This document shows positions 20,783 through 33,241 of a stretch of DNA of 64,000 nucleotides, in pieces (positions within the stretch are counted from its first letter, which is position 1; every line of letters starts with the position of its first letter). The stretch lies in assembly GCA_025435555.1 (NCBI GenBank), contig JAIWWG010000100.1:41312-105311 (forward strand). Reading direction: 5' to 3'. Under the pieces are notes generated by a model that was not told the origin of the DNA, did no database searches, and saw only the letters and a program-made list of their open reading frames with translations. The translations under genes and the position numbers were made by a program. Source of the DNA: Chytriomyces cf. hyalinus JEL632. Lineage: Eukaryota > Chytridiomycota > Chytridiomycetes > Chytridiales > Chytriomycetaceae.

Positions 20783-22275
20783 TTAGTTGTTCTGAATGAA
20801 TCGTCCATCTTCATCGACAATAAATGCCCGCGATGCCTGCTTCGGTGCAAAGTATGCGATAACCTGCCGGTCAAACACTACCGGTAGAATTCCATCCACA
20901 GCGGACCGGATGACTCCATCATGGACACTGTCTATGATATTTAGCGCCGTTGCTATTGCTGACAGCTCCTCCGGGCTTTCATACTCCACACGAACCTTCA
21001 ACAACCCCGAGTCACACGTCCCATTCATCCGTCCCCATACCACAGCACTCACCATGGGTACCTTCAACACTTCATTCCAAACCCCAAGAATCGCTTCTTC
21101 ATAAACAGATTTAAACAACCGCTTCTTGTAAAACGGATTCCCCAACCCGGCAATCGTTTCCCTCAACTCTGCAAAATCGACGGCATGTTCAAACGTCGTG
21201 TGCGTGTTTCCAGCAACATGCTCTTCAAACATGTATCCATTGCTCACGCCTCGTCTGCCAATGTTTGTGTTGCGCGACATTTCTGGGATGATGCATTGCC
21301 GCCCACGACGTTGCGCATTGTTTCGCATCCATAGATCCCAGCCTTCAACACTGTACTCGGGAAACGGGGCAATGCTTTCATACACGGATCGAGTGAGAAG
21401 CCAACCTAGTCCGGGCATGTGGTCGGTGCGTAACAGGCGTTTTGGGTCGTGTGAGATGGCGTGGGGATGTGCTTGGTCGTTCCAGCTGCTGATGCAGTAG
21501 AGGCTTGGGTCCATGTACATGAGTGGAATGGTTTCTTGAAAGTAGCTGAAGAAATCGGGGCTGACGATAAAGTCGTCTAATTTTTGTTTTTTTTTGTCCA
21601 TGTGTGTGAGGGACGGGAAACGAAACAACGGAATTCGCACCTTCAATGATAATCACATGCTGCGCTTCAGGGTCGGCAAAAAACTTTTCAATAGCCCATT
21701 TATAGTGCCGGGCCACAGCAGTATACGCTTTGAAAGTCTCGTCGTCAGTCGCGTTCGTGTTCGGGGGTGCAAATTCGGTGGTCCAAACGCGTTCGCTGCT
21801 TCCTATCTTTTGAAGTACTAAATCCTGAACCTCTTTTACGCCACAGTCCTGGGTTTCAAGTAATGTTGAGTGAAAATATACATCGTGTGTGCACAGAACA
21901 CGCGAATTACCAAACTGACTGTAACTGGAAACTTTCTCGCGCTTGTTCGATATTTAAAAACAGCGTCCATGGCGCGCCCAATGGATAACCGGCTGCATCC
22001 CATGATGAGGACAGGGATAGGCGAGTCTTTCATTTGTTTGACCATTTGAAGGTATTTCGCGACGTGTTCTTTTTCGGAATCGAATTGTTTTGATGGAGGA
22101 GTCTTTCAATGATGCACACAGAATTTCGTAAGGTTGGATAGGCATGATTACACAAAGAGGAGGAAACCTTGTCTCTGCACGGAGATGGTACTGAGAATGA
22201 GCAGATGTAGAACACAAGCAAGACTGAAATCATGAACCACACTCGAGTTCGAATCGCGCGGGTAATTTGGGTCAT
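20783..22275 (-). CDS. MGAT1: N-acetylglucosaminyltransferase I-like (GT13) type II membrane protein
   Basis: Four exons fit by phase: 22275 to about 22168, then from TPPSKQFDSEKEHVAKYLQM to SLD, then DCGVKEVQDLVLQKIG to the EDD motif, and 21576-20783. An N-terminal anchor (VWFMISVLLVFYICSFSV) follows the ATG. The catalytic domain has PIPVLIMGCSRL, FPVTVSLDCG, the metal/UDP-binding VIIIEDDFIVSPDFFSYFQ (HVIIIEDD), DPSLYCISSWND, MPGLGWLLTRS, WDLWMRN and GRRGVSNGYMFEEH, in the order of animal GnT-I. GnT-I adds GlcNAc to the alpha-1,3 arm of Man5GlcNAc2 in the Golgi and opens hybrid/complex N-glycan synthesis. A related GT13 enzyme such as POMGnT cannot be excluded. The gene is tail-to-tail with GH92 (79 bases) and divergent from GH47. 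Confidence 0.85.
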
Positions 22276-22472
22276 TTTTTATCGTGAGATGTCGGCATTC
22301 AAACACTTGTCATTGTCTAAAAAACTTCGGCCTTGAAAAACCGGACAATTGAAATGGCATTGTTACATTTCCCATTGAAACTTCATTGGAAAGAAAACCA
22401 AATACCTGCTCCCAGATTCCAAACCTATTCTCATCCTTACTCACTCCGGACTCTGGGAAAAACATTAGGGCA
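22276..22472. promoter_or_regulatory. Shared divergent promoter of the GnT-I and GH47 genes
   Basis: Only 197 bases separate the start codons of the minus-strand GnT-I gene and the plus-strand GH47 gene, so the two must share an upstream region. I see no clear TATA box. Co-regulation of two successive Golgi steps is an inference from the arrangement. Confidence 0.5.
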
Positions 22473-24638
22473 ATGATTGTCGTCTACGGATCCACGCGCG
22501 TGCATTTTCCAAACAGATTTCAACTCATCTATTTGCTCACTGCGATCTGCGCACTTGCCATCGTGAGTCTAAGTCTCATGCCTACTTTGTCGGATACATT
22601 GTCTGTCCGTCAAAAACGCGATATGGATGTCAAAGTTGCTGGTACCACCGCGTTTGATGCGTCAAAGGAGAAGAAATTGGGGCTCAACTTGCCACCTTTT
22701 TTGAGCACCGGACGCCAAAATAGCGATCCTCAAAAGATGCAGTTTGTGAAGGAGGTGCGGTACAGATTTTGTTCAAGTATCTCAGTTTATTCACATAAAA
22801 AAAAAAAAAAGATGATGGAACACGCATGGTCCGGGTACGTAAAATACGCGTGGGGCCACGATGACCTGCAACCCATCTCCAAAACGGGTTACGACTGGTA
22901 CCAAACACAAAACCTCCTCAACACGCCCGTGGACGCTCTCGACACACTCTATATCATGGGTCTCCACGCCGAATACAACGCCTCCAAACATTTAATCCTC
23001 GAAACGCTGGATTTCAAGAAAATCACGCAGGCTGTGAGTGTGTTTGAAACAGTGATTCGCGTGTTGGGTGGGTTGCTGGCTGCGTATGATTTGGAAGGGG
23101 ATGCGCGGTTGGTTGAAAAATGTGTGGAGTTGGCAGATTTGTTGTTGCCGGCTTTTGATGGGGAGTCTGGGTTTCCAGTGAATCAACTGGTTCTTGCGAC
23201 GTGAGTTGTTTTTTTCTTTTGCTTGCGTTGAATTATTTTTCAAAGACGGTCTGATTTGATTTGATTTGCCAAAGTGGAGAGACTCGTGGATCTCGTACCG
23301 CTCTAAGTCTCGCTGAAATCGGATCACTTCAGCTCGAGTTTCAGTATCTCTCGGACGTGACTGGGAATCCCATGTATGCTGAAAAGGCACTGTTTGTTTA
23401 CAAGCAACTGCAAACTATCAAAACACCGATTCCTGGACTATACCCGGAGTATATACATTCGGGAGATATTCGGGGCGAGGTTCAAGGTAAACTGCTTGGG
23501 CGTGTAGTGTTTTTCGAAAATGACATTGTCAAATACCAAAACAAAAAAAGGCGGCAAAGTTTCACTTGGAGGGATGTCAGATTCGTACTACGAATATCTT
23601 TTGAAAATGTGGCTTTCAACCGGCGAATCCAAGTTCTTTGACATGTACTATGAGGCAGCACAGGTGCCAAACGCAAAATCTTTTTCTACCTAAGTCTCCT
23701 CTTTGCCTTTAAACATTTTCTTTGGGATCCAAGGGATTTGGAAGCCGCCTTGTCCGACATTCGCCAAGCGGATACCTCTTTGTCCCAGGCGCAAACGTCA
23801 GGAGATATACTCAAGAAGATGGAAGCACCAGTGTCTCTGTCGACAGCGAGAATTCATTTGATCATTTAGTGCGTGCAGTATACCATTCAAATTTCGCGAA
23901 ATACCAACACTCTGAACTCTGCCTTTATGCAGGCTTGTTTCGCGGGTGGAATGTTTGCAACAGGAGCCTTGGCATCACGAACAGGAGAATGGACGCACCA
24001 TTTAGATATTGGTCGGAAAATCACAGACTACTGCTGGAAAATGTATGAAAATACAATGACTGGGATTGGACCCGAAAACGCGGAGGGCGATGCTGTTGCG
24101 CGGGATCCAAGATACCATCTGAGGTAAGCTTTTTTGATATTGATGTACCGTACATAAGGGCATGCGCCGTTTATTTAATTTTCACACAGACCAGAAGCTG
24201 TTGAATCCCTATTTTACATGTGGAGACTCACACATGACCCTGTCTATCGACAACGCGCATGGACGATTACAAAGATGCTTGAAAAGTATTGCAAAGACGA
24301 TGGTGGGTACCATGGCCTTACAGATGTGAATGAGGTGGATGGGGAAGCAATGGATCGGCAGGAATCCTTCTTTTTGGCGGAGACGCTCAAGTACTTGTAT
24401 CTGTGAGTTTATTTAGGTTTGGTTATGCAAGCAGACAGATGCCTTTTTATTGAAACGCAAATGATGCAGAATCTTTGCCGACGATGACACGATTGCGCTT
24501 GAAAAATACGTCTTCAACACGGAAGCGCATGTACTCTCGGTACGAGGCCACGGGCGAAGAAGGGACACGTCCAAGTATTCCCCAGTCCCGTTTTACGGCA
24601 CACCCGATGAGCCGGTGTTGTTTGTTCAGGAAGATTAA
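22473..24638 (+). CDS. Mannosyl-oligosaccharide alpha-1,2-mannosidase, GH47
   Basis: Class I alpha-mannosidase that removes alpha-1,2-mannose from Man9-8GlcNAc2 in ER/Golgi. The ATG at 22473 starts a protein with one anchor (FQLIYLLTAICALAIVSLSL). About eight exons follow. Motifs in order: HAWSGYVKYAWGHDDLQPIS, VDALDTLYIMGL, VFETVIRVLGGLLAAYDL, AEIGSLQLEFQYLSDVTGNP, GGMSDSYYEYLLKMWLSTGE, SPSGYLFV, FDHL then ACFAGGMFATGAL across an intron at about 23868, RPEAVESLFYMWRLTHDPVY, and the C-terminal RQESFFLAETLKYLYL and FNTEAHVLS, whose Thr coordinates Ca2+ in the family. The length fits a normal enzyme. It differs from EDEM-type proteins by the full C-terminal signature. It shares a promoter region with GnT-I. 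Confidence 0.9.
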
Positions 24639-25129
24639 CAACAAGACCACATGAGTTTCACTTGTTTCGACATTGACTATTTAATAAATGACTGTATTTC
24701 GGGGGGTTGCGGTCAAGCGTTACGACACTCGAAAGCAGATCGTGGGGAAGAGAGAGTGGTGATTTGCATCAACGTTTGAAGCAAACAAAAGAAGTAAAGG
24801 GAAGTGACGCAAAATAGATTGAAAGTAACGCCAGTCAAAACAAATAAAAAGCTGACAATTTGCAGAAAGTGTTAAAATTTTGAACACGTGAACGGCCGAA
24901 TTATCAAACCCAATAAGTACCAACGCTCAGTCCGATTCTCAGGTCAATAATGTATATATTATTGAATGCGTAATATAAATAAACTACAGGAGGAGGATAG
25001 TTGCAATTAAAATGATTTTTAAAAAATATAAAAGCATGGCTAACGTATATAGGCACAAAAAAAGTGGACAAGCATTGTTTTTGACGCATTCCCATCATTG
25101 AAGAACAGGGCTAGGATCCCCACATAAAT
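24639..25129. other. Intergenic, AT-rich
   Basis: 3' flanks of the GH47 gene (+) and the following minus-strand gene. AT-rich (TATATATTATTGAATGCG near 24951-24968) with poly(A)-signal-like AATAAA motifs on both strands. No gene recognised. Confidence 0.5.
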
Positions 25130-25696
25130 TCAAGTCGACTCGAGAGGGGGAAACACGCGCGTCAACCGAGCATTCGGGCCATGCATTGGCAGAAACGAAG
25201 AGGATCGTTCACTCCTCACAAATAAACCGTTACCATCCCTTCTTGTTGATGCAGGTACATTTGATTCGCGCGGCGCATTGTGCAAGTCAGTTGTACCTGA
25301 ACATTCATGCAACGCAGAAGCACGGCGGTCCCATAATGTTGGAAGAACAGTTGTAGTGAATCCTTGCTCAGAATCACGCGATTTATAGACGGGTAATGGT
25401 TCTTCGTCGGGGGTATGATGGTTATATTGGCGAAGAAGCTGTTGCTGCCGTTGGATGTACTCTCGCTCGAGAAGTGTTTCACGGCAGATTTTACATAAGA
25501 GGCAGACAAGAATGACAATGGAGACAAGTAGACTGATGCCAATCACGACAAGGAGCGGGATACCGATTGAGAGTGGCAGGACGTTGTTTGAGTTGTAGGT
25601 GGTCGTGTCCGCGTTGGTGAGTGGTACGGTTGTTGTGCATGGTATGATGCTGCTGCTGCTCGGAGGCTCAAATACTGGTGGAGGTGATGCGTTCAT
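25130..25696 (-). CDS. Single-pass membrane protein, function unknown
   Basis: 188 residues, one exon, ATG at 25696. A short Pro/Ser/Thr-rich N-terminal segment of about 40 residues (PPPVFEPPSSSS) without an obvious cleavable signal peptide precedes one transmembrane helix (LPLSIGIPLLVVIGISLLVS onward, about 41-66). Cys residues lie at the inner face (VCLLCKIC), then a polar tail of about 120 residues follows with a Gln/Arg-rich helix (REYIQRQQQLLRQYNHH). The arrangement fits a type III/signal-anchor protein with a cytoplasmic tail and possible palmitoylation at the Cys cluster. I do not recognise a family. It sits among several other small membrane or Cys-rich genes. Confidence 0.6.
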   Translation of the reverse strand: MNASPPPVFEPPSSSSIIPCTTTVPLTNADTTTYNSNNVLPLSIGIPLLVVIGISLLVSIVILVCLLCKICRETLLEREYIQRQQQLLRQYNHHTPDEEPLPVYKSRDSEQGFTTTVLPTLWDRRASALHECSGTTDLHNAPRESNVPASTRRDGNGLFVRSERSSSFLPMHGPNARLTRVFPPLEST

Positions 25697-26125
25697 TATT
25701 TTTGGGGACCCTTGTTTGTGGAGATAGTGAAGGGAGACAGTTGTTCAAGATGCTTTTTTTTTTGTGCAAATTATAAATGATTTTGTTATGGATGCTTGGG
25801 GGAAAGTACAGCGCTGGGCATGGCATTGTTTTATTTGTTGTTTTTGTGGGTGTATTTTGGGTGTGGAAAAGTGGGCAGAGTGAGTCACGGTGTTTTTGTG
25901 AATGCATCATGAGCTAAAATATTTGTTTATATATGGACGCGTGTGGAATAGCAGACAATGACTTGATCGTTGAAGCTGTGAAGCAAGGAGACATGTCTCA
26001 TTAATAAAAACAGTCAATAAATATTTGGGTTTGAACTTTGTGAGCGTTGAACCTATTTGAACACAGGGAATGACTTCCATAAAAACAAAAGCAACACCTC
26101 TTTCAAAAGAACACGATACAAAACC
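25697..26125. other. Intergenic, divergent promoters
   Basis: Upstream of the single-pass membrane gene (-) and of the CDCGGCD gene (+). T runs at about 25754-25764. No gene recognised. Confidence 0.5.
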
Positions 26126-26614
26126 ATGCAGTCCATCCCATACGTACCGCTGGCAGACAGCTTCGACCTCCCTGCATACCAGACACTGGACATGCCGCAT
26201 GCCCCTCAATCGCAAATGCAGATCCCATCCCTCCTCGACGCCCAAAACACACAATCGCAAATGCAAATCCCACCCCTTCTTAACACGGAAACCATCCTCC
26301 AACAACATCCACTGCAGCTGCAACAACCCCGCGCTCCAAATCCATCCACGTGGCCGTCATGCAATTGTTCCTGCCCAAGCGCCGGGTCTTGCAATGGACT
26401 CGGCGACTTGATCGTGGCGTTGGTAGAATGCGGTTTTTGTATCGGAAACGGTTGTGTTGGGTGCATGCATGCAGTGTGTGAGGTGTGTGGGGATTGTTCG
26501 TGTGATTGCTGTAGCGGATGTGACTGCGATTGTAGCGGCTGTGATTGTGGGGGGTGTGATTGTGGAGGTTGTGATTGCGGCGGTTGTGGTGATTGTGGGG
26601 GTTGTGCGTGCTAG
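26126..26614 (+). CDS. Gln-rich protein with Cys/Gly/Asp repeat tail
   Basis: 162 residues, ATG at 26126 in a good context (AACC-ATG). The head is polar and Gln-rich, with two imperfect repeats (APQSQMQIPSLLDAQN and TQSQMQIPPLLNTE). From about 75 onward the tail is Cys-rich: CNCSCPSAGSC, then the hydrophobic GLGDLIVALVECGFCIGNGC, then tandem CDCGGCD-type units to the end (GCDCGGCDCGGCDCGGCGDC). The terminal repeats have C-x-C-x-x-C spacing, which could bind metal or be densely acylated or disulphide-bonded. The layout (polar head, short hydrophobic Cys segment, Cys tail) parallels the small Cys-tail genes at 15364-17186. I do not recognise a named family; a metal-binding or membrane-tethered role is a guess. 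Confidence 0.6.
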   Translation: MQSIPYVPLADSFDLPAYQTLDMPHAPQSQMQIPSLLDAQNTQSQMQIPPLLNTETILQQHPLQLQQPRAPNPSTWPSCNCSCPSAGSCNGLGDLIVALVECGFCIGNGCVGCMHAVCEVCGDCSCDCCSGCDCDCSGCDCGGCDCGGCDCGGCGDCGGCAC

Positions 26615-26829
26615 CTGACATCGCTTATTTATATGCATAGAGTGTTGGGGTTTGTCTGAGTGAAACAGTGAACATGCATTTCAAGTCATATAAACGCAAT
26701 CAAGACATCTGTTGTTGAATGCAATTATAGCTTCGCGCGTTGTCGTGTCTGAGAGAGAGTAGCGAGATGGATCATTTTGGGGATCGTGACTTTTTTTACT
26801 CAACCGACCACAAAACAAACAACAACGCT

Positions 26830-26830
<1 letters not shown>

Positions 26831-26866
<36 letters not shown>
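26831..26866 (+). repeat. (CA)n microsatellite
   Basis: About 18 perfect CA units just beyond the last exon of the CYSTM-like gene. Confidence 0.95.
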
Positions 26867-26869
<3 letters not shown>

Positions 26870-26883
26870 GCCTGCAGCTCCAT

Positions 26884-27513
26884 CTAGAACAGGCACTGAG
26901 AAAAGAGATTTCGTATGCGTGTTAGTTCAACAAACTTGTTCAAAATTTTTTAAAGTTTGAAGGAAGGAGCAAGGGTGCGCCCCTCCAACAACAACTCACA
27001 TCCAAACAGCAGCACAGTCCACATCCAAGCGCTGCTCCAGCGGCCAAGTTGTTCTGTTTTTGCAAACAATAAAGAAAGAAGAGGAAGAAGGAAGAAAAAA
27101 AAAGGCGTGAGAACCGACAACGCTTTCCCCTCCTCCTCCTCCTTCATAAAAGACAAACTTACCACTCCTGAAGACTGCTGCTGCTGAGGCTGTTGCTGCA
27201 CATAAATAACTTGCGGCGACTGCTGCATAGGAGCCTGACCATACGGCTGCTGTCCATACTGCTGCGGTTGTCCATACTGCTGTTGGGGTGGATACGAGTT
27301 GTATCCAGGAGGTCCCGCCTTGGAGTCGCCGCTGTCCATGGGTGGTTTATAGTCTGTTGGCATGTAACCGCCACCACCCGGTGGAGGTGGACCCGATGGT
27401 TCGGCGTAGGATGCCCCCATTGGAGGGGGTGGGCCGCCTGGTGGAGCAAATGATCCTTGGGGTGGAGCGCCTGGTTGGGCGTACTGTGGTTGTTGTTGGC
27501 CTGGGTAACTCAT
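26884..27513 (-). CDS. CYSTM-type small membrane protein, Pro/Gly/Gln-rich
   Basis: Three exons with exact phase: 27513-27163 (117 codons), 27053-27000 (18 codons) and 26895-26884 (C-L-F-stop). The product is 138 residues. A Pro/Gly/Tyr/Gln-rich head (GGPPPPMGASYAEPSGPPPP, later QQYGQPQQYGQQPYGQ) ends in QQSSGV. The tail then reads NNLAAGAALGCGLCCCLDCLF, given here as NNLAAGAALGCG plus LCCCLDCLF, which is the CYSTM pattern: small residues, a run of Cys, and a terminal aromatic. CYSTM proteins are tail-anchored plasma-membrane proteins linked to stress tolerance in fungi and plants. The last intron (donor GTGAGT at 26999) is needed: reading through gives a longer tail without the family ending. 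The final coding exon has only 12 nt. Confidence 0.75.
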
Positions 27514-27876
27514 TTGGGTGCTTATTTTTGGAAATGAAAGTTAAAATTTGTATTTCATTGTTGGCATAGCATGTGAAGCATGATGGGTTTCAAGTATCTG
27601 TTTACCTCTGGGGGTGTCGTAGGGTGGTGTGGCTGTGTATGAATGGAGTTGCCAGGTGGTTTGTGGTTGGTGGTGGGGTCACTGGCTGCTGAGGGTTATT
27701 CCCTGGATGCATCGAGCAAAAAAGAAGGAACAGCGCGACTGAACAAAACAAGGCTGTTTGCGCACTAACATACCCTCACAGCCATTCCCTCGCGAAAGCA
27801 ACAAAAAGGTTTGAAACTTAAATTCCAGTGTATGAAGAAATACAAGCAATCGCGAGCAAATAAAAAAAAAAAACTT
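27514..27876. other. Intergenic, divergent promoters
   Basis: Between the CYSTM-like gene (-) and the Gln/Ser-rich gene (+). GT-rich at 27600-27680. No gene recognised. Confidence 0.5.
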
Positions 27877-28362
27877 ATGTCCAATCCCCCGCGCTCACAA
27901 CAACCAACAACAGCAACTGTAAACCTTCAGCGGCAGCAACAACCCGCACCCCCGCATCCAAACGTGACACTCACCCAGAAACCACCCGCGCTGTCCCTCT
28001 CGGCGGCAGACCAAATCGCACAGGCTTTGGCGACATCCAACTCAACCTATGCGCTCGCAAAAGTGCACTTTGACCCTCTTGCTGCATCGATTCGAAGGGT
28101 TATTGAAGTTGACAGGACCAAGCAGCAGTCAGCTGTGGGGGGAAATAGTTTGAGTGGTGGTGCTGGGAATGCGGCGCAGTTTCGGTTTGATGATTCATCT
28201 TCATCGTCGTCATCATCATCGTCGTCGGGAGTTGTGTATTCGAATGGCGGTGGTGCGAGTGGTCGCTTCAACATGGGTGTGCCGAATGTCAACAATTTCA
28301 ACACTTTGAACTCGACGGCCAAGCTGCACGCAACAAACACACAGACCTCGAAGCTGATTTGA
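27877..28362 (+). CDS. Low-complexity Gln/Ser/Asn-rich protein, function unknown
   Basis: 161 residues from the ATG at 27877 (in-frame ATGs lie upstream but within a Lys-rich, A-rich leader). A Pro/Gln/Thr-rich N-terminus (QRQQQPAPPHPNVTL) is followed by one ordered-looking segment (SLSAADQIAQALATSNSTYA then LAKVHFDPLAASIRRVIEVD), likely helical, then a Gly/Asn-rich part with a run of about 14 Ser and a polar C-terminus (FNTLNSTAKLHATNTQTSKL). No signal peptide or membrane segment. Not recognised. The helical segment is the only part worth a profile search. Confidence 0.55.
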   Translation: MSNPPRSQQPTTATVNLQRQQQPAPPHPNVTLTQKPPALSLSAADQIAQALATSNSTYALAKVHFDPLAASIRRVIEVDRTKQQSAVGGNSLSGGAGNAAQFRFDDSSSSSSSSSSSGVVYSNGGGASGRFNMGVPNVNNFNTLNSTAKLHATNTQTSKLI

Positions 28363-28573
28363 AAATATTCCACAAAAATAAAATATTAAATATATTGAAA
28401 AGAGTAAGCGGATGTCGTTTGAGTTGTCGAGAATCAAGTAGCAGCTTGGATTTTGGATTCATGCAGCTACCTACGAGGCACTAACAAGGGTCGCCTTTTT
28501 ATCGACACTGCTCCCCTTTACTCACATGCACGCATCCTGAATTCTTGACTACCCCTGCCCAGCTTCACTCCCC

Positions 28574-29680
28574 ATGGCCTCTTGCTTCAGAAAAGAAACG
28601 CGTTTACTTGGAACTCAACTTTTGTATTCACCATCAACAGGCACTGCACTCGCCACCGTCCAGCAGCAACCCGGACTTTCCATCAAAGCATGCGCCGGTG
28701 AATACTCGTTTTCGCTTTCTGGGTGGCTGATCATCAAGAAACAAATACGTTCACCAAAAAAAAAAAAAATGTTGACCGCGCACATCGAACACGGCCTTGT
28801 GACAGTCTGCGCTACATGTTTACCAACTGTACAAGTACCCAGATCACTGCTCTTTGGTGCCAGCTCACCAGCAACGACACCTACATCAACCGAGCAACTG
28901 ACTCCCACCGCCCAAAGGTTTCCAGCTGCAAGTTCAGTTGAACCACTTGCAACAACCATCCACCATCAGTCTAAAGAAAACTTTGAATTTGGCATCGAAA
29001 TTCTTCAAAAAGAGGGACCAGAGTCTGCAGGGAGTCTGACTGAGCGGGCAGCACAACACACAACGCGGGGTCGATCGCACACGGTGTCTGCATTTTGGGG
29101 TCAACAAACGCATGAACCATTCCTCATCCCACAACATGAACCCGGTAACAGCAGTGCTCCTCATAAACCAGACGCGTATGCAGCAGCACCTTCGCCGTCG
29201 TCGCTGTGCTTTTCGCCAGATTCCATGGAACTGGGCGGTTTCTTTTTGGAAAACCAAGTTTGTCTTTGTTATGAGTTGAGCGCGTGTCATTGCGTCGAGT
29301 TGGAGGGGATCCCTGAAGTGCTGCAGTGTCGTTGTTTTTCGTGCCATAATCGTCGATTCAGTAACACGGCATGGGATGGACCAGTAGTCAGGCGGGGAAG
29401 TCGCGGCCATGGTCAAGCTGTTCATGCGAAACCGCGTAGCAAGAGTTTAGATGTTCACTGCCATGCGCGAAGGAATTCTACTGAATGGCACGTTTTGGAT
29501 AATGAGGTGACTTGCCTTTTATTTTTTTTTTTACAGTTTCTATTGTTTTTATCAATCTCTTCTCTCTTTGTGTGTTTGTAGCGGTCTACGAAGGGAGTTT
29601 GTTTCGGTAGGCACAGCAAGAGTTGTGTTTGTGGCGGTAGCGGCGTTGGATGTGAGTGCGTGTTCAAGTGCACGTGTTGA
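28574..29680 (+). CDS. Cys-rich C-terminal protein, possibly CXC/tesmin-like; tentative
   Basis: Exon about 28574-29505, intron GTGACT...TTGTAG (about 29506-29580), last exon to TGA at 29678-29680. The N-terminal 200 residues are Ser/Thr/Ala-rich and poorly ordered, and an A run at 28757-28770 in this part may mark an unrecognised intron. The C-terminal third has two Cys clusters. The first is CLCYELSACHCVELEG then LQCRCFSCHN; C-x-C-x-x-C-x-N is how CXC (tesmin/TSO1) DNA-binding repeats end. The second, in the last exon, is GVCFGRHSKSCVCGGSG and CECVFKCTC. If real, it is a zinc-binding nuclear protein; spacing is not a full match, so the family is unproven. The next gene also ends in a Cys-rich zinc-binding module. 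Confidence 0.45.
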
Positions 29681-29950
29681 CGGTGTAAAAAATGCAGACT
29701 GCGCAACGGGCAAAACAACAAACAAACGAGAATATCACGGCTGGACTGAATCTGATATTCGCCTGTCTTTTTGCGCGCATTTTTGCAAAAGGGAGTGAGA
29801 TTTGTAAAAAAGAGGAATAAATGAATAAAAAAATGAAGGAAATATTCCCAATCCTATTTATAGAACTTTCATTAAGCGACCCCCTCACTGTCTCCACAGA
29901 TTTCCGTGTTCCAAATTCGGATCCCTTTGAATCAAACACCCACCCCAAAT

Positions 29951-32583
<2,633 letters not shown>

Positions 32584-33241
32584 TAACGCGTGCACTGTCT
32601 GAAGGAGGGGTTACTTGAAGAAGTTCGTTATTTTTTTATCTTTTTTTGCTCCGGACTTGATTTGGGTTGATTCGGGAGAAAATCTGTGCGATGTATGGAT
32701 ATAATGATTCGTTTTTCTTTTCCTGTTTCTTTTCCTGTTTCGTTTTTTACGTTGAAGCGCGTCGCGGTTGAGTTTTTTTGTTTCTGTGTTTTTCAACTGT
32801 CTGGCAAATCATGACTTTCTTGTACATATTCGGCCCAATTGAACTTCTCCCATACATAGGCATTCTGAGCAAAGAGAGCGAGATATGCTTGCTAACGAAC
32901 AGATGCTCTGTCTGATCCTAGCTAGCCCTGCCTGTCTCATCGGCTGAACTTGTGCTCAGATGCAATGAACTTTCGGCCATGTACCCGGACCTTTTGCAGC
33001 AATCGAAAAACGTTCATTTCACCAGAACAAAAAACACAACAAAACAGACAGAAAAACGCGAATAAAAAAAGCTGCAAAAAATAAAATAAAAGGAAACGAT
33101 TTCCCACCAAAATACATACAACGAGGAAACGACAAAACAAAAATAAATTGAAGCGAAAATACAAAAAAATTCAAAAAAAATCATCCAAACAAATCAAAAA
33201 GAAAAAAATACCCCAACCCCAGCTCGCACAGTCACATCCTC
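32584..33241. other. Intergenic between two convergent genes
   Basis: 3' flanks of the F-box/zinc gene and the GSH1 gene. T-rich on the left, A-rich on the right (33010-33215), as expected for opposite 3' ends. No gene recognised. Confidence 0.55.

Noticed and set aside
24940-24980. AT-rich stretch as a replication origin
   Set aside because: Only AT content supports it; no consensus element can be named.
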